DNA of 6,158 bases from JBBQXK01 sp038251625 (GTDB taxonomy: Bacteria; Pseudomonadota; Alphaproteobacteria; Rhodobacterales; Rhodobacteraceae), in the NCBI GenBank assembly GCA_038251625.1, contig JBBSBE010000190.1:1-6158 (forward strand), in the 5' to 3' direction. The position numbers were made by a program, and so were the translations under genes. Under the pieces are notes generated by a model. That model worked only from the letters and a program-made list of their open reading frames with translations, made no database searches and had not been told where the DNA came from. Shown here in pieces: positions 1 to 5,183 of this stretch (positions are counted from its first letter, which is position 1; each line of letters starts with the position of its first letter).

Positions 1-1
1 A

Positions 2-415
2 ACCGGCATGGGCTTCTTCGGCCTCTACGGCTCCACCGCCGCGCTGGCCACGACGCTGACGCTGGCGACGGCCTTAAACTGCATCGGCATCGGCTTCCAG
101 CGTGGCACCCACACCCGCTGGCAACTGGTCGCGAACGACGGCACCGGCGCGCCGACGCTGGCCGACATGGGGGCAAGTTTTGCAATCGCGACGGGTGCGG
201 TGCTGACTTTGTTCATCGCGGCACCGCCGAACGGCGGTTCGGTCTGGGTCAGGGTAGTTGATGAGGTGTCAGGCGCGGTGTTCGAGCAGGAGATAATCGC
301 TGACCTGCCTTCCAGCACGCAGTTCCTGTCGCCCAGACTATTCATGAATAATGGTGCCACGGCAGCGGCGGTCGCATACGACTGCTCGGGGGTTTACGTG
401 GAGACGGACTATTGA
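2..415 (+). CDS. Phage tail/tail-fibre-like protein, C-terminal part (5' end outside window)
   Basis: The reading frame is open from the first bases of the window to a TGA at 413-415. An ATG exists at base 8, but only 7 bases precede it, so no ribosome site can be judged. The visible 135 residues look like the end of a longer protein: an Ala/Thr-rich start (GSTAALATTLTLATALN), then alternating beta-type stretches with APPNGGSVWVRVVDE, ADLPSSTQFLSPRLFMNNGA, and a terminal VYVETDY. From memory, this layout (APPNG..V, DLP....L.P.L.(M/L)NN..TAAAVA, final ETDY) is the C-terminal receptor-side or structural domain of phage and prophage proteins in alphaproteobacteria. No signal peptide or membrane helix is evident in the visible part. 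The gene converges on the membrane-protein gene ending at 457 and is probably unrelated to it. It may mark the edge of a prophage to the left. Family assignment is moderate; exact role in the virion is not determinable. Confidence 0.6.
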   Translation, partial: TGMGFFGLYGSTAALATTLTLATALNCIGIGFQRGTHTRWQLVANDGTGAPTLADMGASFAIATGAVLTLFIAAPPNGGSVWVRVVDEVSGAVFEQEIIADLPSSTQFLSPRLFMNNGATAAAVAYDCSGVYVETDY

Positions 416-456
416 TCAGATAAGTCGATCATCCGACCTGACCTGTAGAAGGCGCA

Positions 457-708
457 TTATTTAGTCAGCCATCTTGCTGCCCGTTTGCTGGCCCACGGCA
501 AGACGTAGGTCAGCACGGTGGCCATGCAGAACACAATCAGAATGCCGCGCAGGGGTTGCGGGATGAAGCTGATCTGAGGGGCAATCACAGTGTTAAGCAC
601 CGTGACCAAGGGGTAAACCACGGCGAATGCGAGGGCGATCTGCTTCCACTTCCGCGGCGGGGGTGCCGCCGCGGAAGGACTTTCGCCCATGTGTGCGGGC
701 GCAGACAT
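457..708 (-). CDS. Small two-helix membrane protein, resembling the stand-alone C-terminal domain of COG3224-type monooxygenases
   Basis: This 83-residue protein starts at the ATG 708-706, which shares one base with the hydrolase stop codon (TGATG), so it is probably translated by coupling to the hydrolase. Residues 1-20 are a soluble, Ala/Pro-rich tail ending in PPPRKWK. Two hydrophobic helices follow (about 23-45, IALAFAVVYPLVTVLNTVI, and 56-72, ILIVFCMATVLTYVLPW), and a basic C-terminus (SKRAARWLTK) suggests both ends face the cytoplasm. The pattern of a basic tryptophan-containing start, VYPLV, a Pro-rich turn with QPLR, LTYV-P and a basic tail resembles the membrane domain that ends COG3224 antibiotic-biosynthesis-monooxygenase-type proteins; here the monooxygenase domain is absent. 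That likeness is from memory. No catalytic residues are visible. A membrane partner or anchor for the hydrolase system is an inference; the gene is otherwise of unknown function. Confidence 0.75.
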   Translation of the reverse strand: MSAPAHMGESPSAAAPPPRKWKQIALAFAVVYPLVTVLNTVIAPQISFIPQPLRGILIVFCMATVLTYVLPWASKRAARWLTK

Positions 709-1472
709 CAGCGCAGGTTGCCCTTGGCAAAGGCCTCGAACACGCCCTCGGTCCCCATTGCCTGGAAGAACGCGCCCGAGACCGGGCTTTTGTAGTCGCC
801 CAGCATCGACGTGATCATCGGCACCACGACCATCTGGTCGATACCTGCGTTGTTCAAAAGCGTCAGGCTGGTCTGTGCGCCAAGCTTGGTTGTCGCGGCG
901 GAGATATCGACAAGTGCGACAACGTTGAAACCCTCTTCCTTGGCCGAGAGTGCGGGCGGAACCAGACAGACGTCGGTGGTCAGACCACCGATCAGAAGGT
1001 GCTTTTTGCCGGTGGCCCGCACAGCATCGGCAAAGGCCGGATCGTCCCAGGCGTTGATGACCCCCTGGCGTTGGATGCGGGCGGCAAACTCCTCGGGCAT
1101 GATCGCTTCGAACTCTGGCAAAAGCGGCCCCTGCGCTTCGGTCTCGAGGCTGGAGGTCAGCACGATCGGAATGCCTGCTCCTTTGGCAAACCGGGCCATG
1201 GTGCGGGTCCACATCTTCAGTTGGTTGCGCTCTTCCTCCGAGGCAAGTTCACCGGCCCAGCCGATGGTCCCGACCTGATGGTCGACCAGAACGAGGGCGG
1301 TGTTTTCGGGGGTAAGGGCGCGAAAGCCGGTTTCAGGGCGCATCTTTGTCTCCATGATTAGGGTTTGGGCAATGGCGGGCCGGGCAAGGCCGGTCAGCGC
1401 AGTGGCAGCAGCGGCGGCAGCGGTGCCCGCGAGAAAACCTCGTCTGCCGATGGTCAGGTCGTTTTCCTGCAT
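708..1472 (-). CDS. YcaC-like isochorismatase-family cysteine hydrolase with Tat signal peptide
   Basis: A cysteine hydrolase of the isochorismatase superfamily, closest in motif layout to YcaC; the substrate is unknown. I choose the ATG at 1472-1470 because AAGGA lies 7 nt upstream. An ATG at 1487 would add five residues and has only a weak ribosome site. From the 1472 start (254 residues), residues 8-16 (TIGRRGFLA) form a twin-arginine motif (R10-R11), followed by an Ala-rich hydrophobic stretch and a likely signal-peptidase site after AIA (residue 35), so export to the periplasm is predicted. The mature part has LVLVDHQ with nucleophile-activating D64, RQGVINAWDD (R135, where YcaC also has Arg rather than the usual Lys), and GGLTTDVC with nucleophile C169. 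PALSAKEEGFNVVALVD completes the core. Mature length, about 219 residues, fits the family. The gene is divergent from a LysR regulator and overlaps the downstream membrane-protein gene. A second possible start at 1343 would remove the signal (see findings). Confidence 0.88.
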   Translation of the reverse strand: MQENDLTIGRRGFLAGTAAAAAATALTGLARPAIAQTLIMETKMRPETGFRALTPENTALVLVDHQVGTIGWAGELASEEERNQLKMWTRTMARFAKGAGIPIVLTSSLETEAQGPLLPEFEAIMPEEFAARIQRQGVINAWDDPAFADAVRATGKKHLLIGGLTTDVCLVPPALSAKEEGFNVVALVDISAATTKLGAQTSLTLLNNAGIDQMVVVPMITSMLGDYKSPVSGAFFQAMGTEGVFEAFAKGNLR

Positions 1473-1556
1473 GTTCAGGTCCTTCATCTCGTGACGTTCA
1501 AGGCCACGAAATGAAGGTAGATTGCGCCGCTAGTGATTGTAATGTATGTAGACGGT

Positions 1557-1584
1557 CTTCAGTATGCCAAATATGAGATAATAT
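1557..1584. promoter_or_regulatory. Probable LysR operator / divergent promoter region (copy 1)
   Basis: The plus strand reads CTTCAGTATGCCAAATAT at 1557-1574, then AATAT at 1580-1584. The same block with 15/18 core identities and the same AATAT spacing lies at 4594-4621 before the doxX unit. Read on the minus strand it holds two ATATT copies 10 bp apart and a T-N11-A arrangement, the minimal LysR-type box. It sits 84 nt before the hydrolase start and ends 1 nt before the LysR TTG codon. A weak minus-strand promoter could overlap it: -10 TACAAT (1541-1536), 17-bp spacer, poor -35 TACTGA (1564-1559). A poor -35 fits activator-dependent transcription. GATA-A-TATC (1577-1585) is a perfect small inverted repeat. 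Operator function is inferred from repetition and position. Confidence 0.55.
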
Positions 1585-1585
1585 C

Positions 1586-2479
1586 TTGGATGACCTGCGC
1601 GATATTGCCCACTTCGTAGAGGTGGGCCGGACAAGAAACTTCGGTCAGGCGGCGGCCCGTCTTGGCGTCCCGGCATCGACCCTGTCGCGGCGCATTGCCG
1701 AATTGGAGGCGGGGCTGGGCACCCAGCTTTTGGTGCGCACAACGCGGCGCGTCGATCTGACCGAGGCGGGTGCGTTGTTCCTGTCGCGGTGCGAAGAAAT
1801 CGTCGAGGCCGCGCGGGGCGCGAGAACCGAGCTTTCGGATCTAACGCGGCGCCCGCGTGGCACCTTGCGGATTTCGCTGACGCCGGATTTCGGAACGACT
1901 TTCCTGGCACCGGTCATTGCGGCCTTTTGCGCGCGCCACCCCGAGATCAAACTCCATCTTGACCTGAACCCGCACCGCGCCGATATCATGGCCGAGGGGA
2001 TCGACGTTGCCATTCGCATCGGCCTGCCACGCGAGCCCTATCTGTTTGCCCGCAAACTGATCGTGGCGCGGCGGGGCCTCTATGCCAGCCCCGGCTATTT
2101 GGCGGCCGAAGGGGCACCACAAACGCCCGGCGACCTTGCCAATCATCGTTGTCTGAGCGTGTCACTGACCGAGCCCGCCCCTTGGGTCCTGCACAAGGGC
2201 CAAGAGATCGACGAAGTGGTCATCCGTGGCCCGGTTCAGGCCAACTCACCCGGAATGGTCTTGCGCCTGGCGGCGGCGGGCCTAGGCATCGCCGCAGCAG
2301 ACGAGGTCATGGCTTCGCCTTACCTGCCGCGCGGCGAACTTGTTCCCGTGCTGCCTGATTGGTCGATACGGCCGGTTCCGATCTATGCTGTCACTGCGAC
2401 AAAGGCACATCCGGTCAAGACAAAGTTATTCCTCGAATTTGTGCAGAAGGCATTGAAGGATTTCGGTGTCGCAGACTGA
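1586..2479 (+). CDS. LysR-family transcriptional regulator (CrgA-like subgroup)
   Basis: A 297-residue DNA-binding regulator of typical LysR length. Residues 2-61 are the winged helix-turn-helix (FVEVGRTRNFGQAAARLGV, then ASTLSRRIAELEAGLGTQLL and RTTRRVDLTEAG), a linker helix spans about 62-90, and residues 91-290 are the periplasmic-binding-like effector domain. Motifs such as IDVAIRIG, RRGLYASPGYL, P-DLANHRCL and AAAGLGIA fit the CrgA-like subgroup. The start is TTG: an in-frame TGA at 1574-1576 closes the frame just upstream, and any later start would cut the helix-turn-helix. The ribosome site is weak (GAG at 1575-1577, 8-nt spacer), which suggests low expression. The gene is divergent from the hydrolase unit and convergent with the doxX-pirin unit. 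An operator-like block abuts its start codon, so autoregulation is likely. The inducer is unknown; no effector-specific residue can be read. Confidence 0.93.
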   Translation: MDDLRDIAHFVEVGRTRNFGQAAARLGVPASTLSRRIAELEAGLGTQLLVRTTRRVDLTEAGALFLSRCEEIVEAARGARTELSDLTRRPRGTLRISLTPDFGTTFLAPVIAAFCARHPEIKLHLDLNPHRADIMAEGIDVAIRIGLPREPYLFARKLIVARRGLYASPGYLAAEGAPQTPGDLANHRCLSVSLTEPAPWVLHKGQEIDEVVIRGPVQANSPGMVLRLAAAGLGIAAADEVMASPYLPRGELVPVLPDWSIRPVPIYAVTATKAHPVKTKLFLEFVQKALKDFGVAD

Positions 2480-2490
2480 CGCTGACAGCA

Positions 2491-2519
2491 GGGCTTTGGG
2501 CCGATCAGGACCAAAGCCC
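2491..2519. terminator. Hairpin between convergent LysR and pirin genes, probable bidirectional terminator
   Basis: GGGCTTTGG (2491-2499) and CCAAAGCCC (2511-2519) form a perfect 9-bp inverted repeat with an 11-nt loop. It lies 11 nt after the LysR stop and 17 nt before the pirin stop, in the only gap between these convergent genes. Neither side has a clear T-run, so it is not a textbook intrinsic terminator. It may act with Rho or simply stabilise both mRNA ends. Confidence 0.6.
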
Positions 2520-2536
2520 GCGATTACCGCCCGGCG

Positions 2537-3355
2537 CTACCGTGGCAGGGACGCCCCGATCTGCCGGATGCGAAGCAGTGCTGCGTCCAGCGAGGCCGCG
2601 TTGGTGTGCACCGAACTTGGGCCCATCACCAGCGGATGGCGGTGCGGGGCCGCTGTGCCGATGAGGACCTGCGCAGTCTGATCGACGGTCTCAATGGTGA
2701 TATTCCCTGCCTCGCCCAAGACCATCAGGGTCTTGCCATCCTCCTCGCCCTGCACCCTCGCCGAACCTGAAAAGACAAACGCAAAGGCAGCGCTGTGCGC
2801 CGCAGGCGGGGTGAAGGTCCAGCTTTGCCCCGGCGACAAGCTGACGACGATATACGTCATGTCCTGATGCGACTGGATCGGGCTGGAAACGGGGCCAAGC
2901 TCGCCCAGCAAGACCCGCAGGGTGCCGCCGGGAATGTCGGTGATCGCCACCGCGTCGGGCGGAACATACTGGCCAAACGAAGGGCCGTCCTCGATCCCCG
3001 GCGGCATTGCGACCCAAAGCTGAAAGCCGGTAACCCGTCCAGATCCCAAAAGACTGCCCTGATGCCAAGCGCCGCCACCTGCGTTCATCCATTCCAGCCC
3101 TCCGGCCTTCAGAACTCCATTCTGGCCCGTGGTGTCGGAGTAGCGCACATCGGAACCCGGCTGCCAGGTCAGGGTCGCGATCCCGGAATGCGGATGCATC
3201 CCGAACCCGAAACCCGGTTCGATCTCGGCATCAAAGAAATCAAGAAAGATGAAGGGCTTCAATTTGTCCCCGAGGTCGTCGGGGCTGATCAGCCGGTTGA
3301 TCGGCCCGTGGCGATGGCCACGGGTGCGGGCGATGATGGGGCGAGGGAATGTCAT
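2537..3355 (-). CDS. Pirin-family bicupin protein
   Basis: This 272-residue protein starts at the ATG 3355-3353, 5 nt after the stop of the Fe-S protein gene, with GGCGGA about 9 nt upstream overlapping the end of that gene. Longer in-frame starts would run into the upstream gene. The N-terminal cupin carries the pirin signature: GHRHGPINRLISP (13-25), PFIFLDFFD (34-42), GFGMHPHSGIATLTW (50-64), LKAGGLEWMNAGGGAWHQG (82-100) and GFQLWVAMPP (110-119). Residues 150-270 form the second, degenerate cupin. Pirins bind one metal, usually iron, and some have quercetinase-like dioxygenase activity or act as redox-sensing cofactors; they are cytoplasmic. Visible ligands are H54, H56 and H98. The fourth ligand of human pirin and YhhW, a Glu two residues after the third His, is Gly100 here, so activity may differ. 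Last gene of the doxX-Fe-S-pirin unit. Confidence 0.92.
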   Translation of the reverse strand: MTFPRPIIARTRGHRHGPINRLISPDDLGDKLKPFIFLDFFDAEIEPGFGFGMHPHSGIATLTWQPGSDVRYSDTTGQNGVLKAGGLEWMNAGGGAWHQGSLLGSGRVTGFQLWVAMPPGIEDGPSFGQYVPPDAVAITDIPGGTLRVLLGELGPVSSPIQSHQDMTYIVVSLSPGQSWTFTPPAAHSAAFAFVFSGSARVQGEEDGKTLMVLGEAGNITIETVDQTAQVLIGTAAPHRHPLVMGPSSVHTNAASLDAALLRIRQIGASLPR

Positions 3356-3360
3356 CTGGG

Positions 3361-4002
3361 TCAGTCCGCCTGAAATCCGGTCGCGCTGTGGCTGCCGTCG
3401 CAGTAGGGTTTGCTCTTGGACTGGCCGCAGCGGCACAACGCCGCCTTGGTTACTTTGTCGGTGGTGCGGCCGGTGCCCGACACGATTTCAAGATTGCCCA
3501 TGACCAATAGCGGGCCGTTGGGCAGGGGCTGGACGTTGACCGGGCCACTCCGGACGGCAAGGGCGGCAAACTCCCTGGCTGCAGGGTCGCCCGTGGCGGC
3601 AAAACCTGCGGCAGCATGGGCCCCGTCGCAGAATGGCTTGTTCTGGGATTGGCCACAACGACATAAGGTAGCGCGGGGCGTGGGTTGCGCCTGTCCTTTG
3701 ATCGACAGTTCGACCTCGATGGCGAGGGGGCCGTTTTCACGCACGCGCACTGTGTTGACCGCCGGCGGCGCATCGGAATGAGCCGCGCCGTCATTGCGCA
3801 TCACGCGGATCGCCCCCGAAGGACAGGTCAACGCTGTGAGCATCACCGTATCCGCACTGGCCGCATCCGGGTGGATCCACTCGCCCTCAACATTGGGCAC
3901 ATAAACCTCGGGGTGGCCCAGTACGCAGCCGCGAGAATGAATACAGCGGCTGGCATCGAAGCGAATGGTGACATCACGGCCTTTGACGATTTCTTCAGTC
4001 AC
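3361..4002 (-). CDS. Iron-sulfur protein with one Fer4_19 (YjdI-type) domain and two CDGSH motifs
   Basis: A 213-residue cytoplasmic Fe-S protein, read from a GTG start at 4002-4000 that has GGAG 7 nt upstream; the frame stays open further upstream but has only a poor TTG start there. Residues 7-68 match the mono-cluster 4Fe-4S binding domain called Fer4_19 or YjdI (FDASRCIHSRGC, then LTCPSGAIRV), with C20, C26 and C60 visible. Two zinc-finger CDGSH motifs follow: CRCGQSQNKPFCDGAH (114-129; ligands C114, C116, C125, H129) and CRCGQSKSKPYCDGSH (190-205; C190, C192, C201, H205). Each complete CDGSH motif normally binds a redox-active 2Fe-2S cluster through three Cys and one His. All eight CDGSH ligands are intact, so up to three clusters in one chain are possible. 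It lies between doxX (93-nt gap) and pirin (5-nt gap). A role in electron transfer or redox sensing is an inference. Confidence 0.9.
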   Translation of the reverse strand: MTEEIVKGRDVTIRFDASRCIHSRGCVLGHPEVYVPNVEGEWIHPDAASADTVMLTALTCPSGAIRVMRNDGAAHSDAPPAVNTVRVRENGPLAIEVELSIKGQAQPTPRATLCRCGQSQNKPFCDGAHAAAGFAATGDPAAREFAALAVRSGPVNVQPLPNGPLLVMGNLEIVSGTGRTTDKVTKAALCRCGQSKSKPYCDGSHSATGFQAD

Positions 4003-4095
4003 GGGACTTCTCCGGGTTTGGGGTTTGGCTGAGGACGGGCAGAATGTGGCCCGCAAGGCGTTTGCCGGAATGCACGTCAAGCACAGCCAGATGGA

Positions 4096-4506
4096 TCACG
4101 AACCAGTGCGCCGCGCATCCAGTGACAGACCACCTGCACCGGTTCCGGTCACCATCAGCAAGCCCCCGGCAATGGCGACATTCTTCAGAAAGCTGGTGAT
4201 TTCGGCCTGTGCGGCCATGCCTTCAAGGCCACCCGCAGGGATCAGGTGAAACAGTATGCCTGACAAAAGGCTGAAACCCGCCAACAGAAACGCGGCGATC
4301 CGCGCCTGCCAGCCGACAAGAAGCGCAATGCCGCAAGCGACCTCGGTCAGGATCACGACCGGAAGAAGCCCGGTCGGCACGCCCATCGCCTGCATATATT
4401 GCGCGACGCCAGCATATCCTGCGATCTTGCCCAGACCGGAAATGATGAAGATAAGAGAAAGAAGGAACCGCCCCACCGGCGCAGCGTAGTTCAGAACAGA
4501 TGGCAT
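4096..4506 (-). CDS. DoxX-family integral membrane protein
   Basis: A 136-residue inner-membrane protein that starts at the ATG 4506-4504 with a strong ribosome site (GGAG, 7-nt spacer). A GTG at 4548 would extend it but would include a hairpin region and lacks such a site. Four hydrophobic helices are visible at about 9-25, 47-66, 68-87 and 108-126, the usual DoxX topology. Conserved features include GRFLLSLIFIISGLGKIAGY (12-31) with the Gly-Lys motif at 26-27, and GVPTGLLPVVILTEVACGIALLVGW (42-66) with a membrane-embedded Glu55. DoxX proteins were named for the small subunit of an archaeal terminal quinol oxidase. In bacteria they are linked to redox and oxidative-stress systems, but most have no proven reaction. 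First gene of a three-gene unit with the Fe-S protein and pirin; an operator-like block lies 87 nt upstream. The family is clear; the biochemical role is not. Confidence 0.9.
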   Translation of the reverse strand: MPSVLNYAAPVGRFLLSLIFIISGLGKIAGYAGVAQYMQAMGVPTGLLPVVILTEVACGIALLVGWQARIAAFLLAGFSLLSGILFHLIPAGGLEGMAAQAEITSFLKNVAIAGGLLMVTGTGAGGLSLDARRTGS

Positions 4507-4520
4507 TTGGCATCTCCGGC

Positions 4521-4545
4521 GTGTTGCCCGGACACCCGGGAACAC
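4521..4545 (-). other. Hairpin in the doxX 5' leader next to the ribosome site
   Basis: GTGTT-G-CCCGG (4521-4531) pairs with CCGGG-AACAC (4536-4545) around a 4-nt ACAC loop, giving 10 GC-rich pairs with one bulged G. On the doxX mRNA it ends 3 nt before the GGAG ribosome site (4517-4514). No U-run follows, so it is not an intrinsic terminator. It could stabilise the 5' end or affect ribosome access. Confidence 0.45.
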
Positions 4546-4593
4546 CACGAATCTATCTGGAACTCCGGCACGCTATCCAGTGGGTTAATTGGG

Positions 4594-4621
4594 CTACACT
4601 ATTCCAAATATAGCACAATAT
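4594..4621 (-). promoter_or_regulatory. Probable LysR operator upstream of the doxX unit (copy 2)
   Basis: The plus strand reads CTACACTATTCCAAATAT at 4594-4611, then AATAT at 4617-4621. It matches copy 1 (1557-1584) at 15/18 core positions with the same spacing to AATAT. On the transcribed (minus) strand TATT-TGG-AATA is a small inverted repeat, and a T-N11-A box can be placed at the same position as in copy 1. It lies 87 nt before the doxX ATG, almost the spacing of copy 1 to the hydrolase ATG (84 nt). No convincing -10/-35 pair follows. The remaining 4507-4658 stretch holds the leader hairpin, this block and the outer end of the IS481 remnant. Confidence 0.55.
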
Positions 4622-4644
4622 GGCGATGGACGGTGGCCGATCAA

Positions 4645-5183
4645 GCTTTTGCGACAAGCTAGGTGTTTAGTCCCGGCATCTGGTGGATCGGATCGAGGAT
4701 GAATCTTTCCAGCTCTGATGTCCAGATTTTGCAGATGTATTCATAGAGTGTGAGGCCGTTGAGCATCTTGAGCCTTCGGGCGAAGTTGTAGGCCGCCAAG
4801 AAGTCGGCGAGATGCGTGCGCAGCAGATCATGGCTGTCATAATGGTAGCGCTTTACGGTGGCCTCTTTGATCGTGCGGTTCATCCGCTCAACCTGGCCGT
4901 TGGTCCATGGATGGTTGGGTTTCGTCAGGCGATGTTCGATCCCGTTGGCCTTACAGATCATGTCAAAGCGCATTGGCCGAGAATAAATGGTGTTCCGGTT
5001 GCGGGGCTGCTCGGCGAACTGAATGCCATTATCGGTGAGAATGGTATGGACCTGACAGGGCACGGCTTCGAGCATATTTTGAAGAAACTCCCAAGCGGTG
5101 CGCCTGTCAGCCTTATCGACGAGTTGCGTCACGGCGAACTTGCTGGTGCGATTAATGCCGACAAAGAGATAGAGCTTGCCTTC
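4645..5183 (-). mobile_element. IS481-family insertion sequence remnant (3' part)
   Basis: This stretch holds the 3' half of an IS481-family transposase gene and a short tail beyond its stop codon. I could not identify the terminal inverted repeat or a target duplication, so the left limit (4645) is approximate. The 5' half is missing because an IS110-family element begins at about 5184. The other half may lie beyond the right edge if this is a simple nested insertion. Confidence 0.7.
4659..5183 (-). pseudogene. IS481-family transposase, 5'-truncated C-terminal 174 residues
   Basis: The frame from about 5183 to the TAG at 4661-4659 encodes the later part of a DDE transposase integrase core: EGKLYLFVGINRTSKFAVTQ, then HTILTDNGIQF (second catalytic Asp), HRLTKPNHPWTNGQVERMNR (catalytic Glu in QVERMN), and HLADFLAAYNFARRLK. 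The C-terminus FILDPIHQMPGLNT is typical of this IS481 subgroup. The HTH region and the first catalytic Asp (normally in a FHIDI-type motif just before the EGK) are missing, so it cannot be active. The frame stays open to 6143, but upstream of the EGK it is only the antisense of the IS110 transposase, so that long frame is an artefact. The exact junction is judged from where family likeness stops (residues HHQSPI no longer fit), within a few codons. Confidence 0.85.

Noticed and set aside
416..441. Terminator between the phage-like gene and the small membrane-protein gene
   Set aside because: GTCG/CGAC (424-427, 434-437) with TCAG/CTGA outside gives only two 4-bp stems with a bulge and no T-run; too weak to call.
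627..1361. Long plus-strand frame (244 residues) opposite the hydrolase
   Set aside because: It is antisense to the Tat hydrolase, which has full catalytic motifs; the frame has no recognisable domain.
3361..4080. Longer start for the Fe-S protein (26 extra residues)
   Set aside because: The upstream start is TTG with no good ribosome site, while GTG at 4002 has GGAG at a 7-nt spacing and leaves the Fer4_19 domain complete.
4641..4660. AAGCT repeat (AAGCTT...CAAGCT) as the IS481 terminal repeat
   Set aside because: The other end of the IS481 element is absent, so no inverted-repeat partner can be compared; the match is too short.
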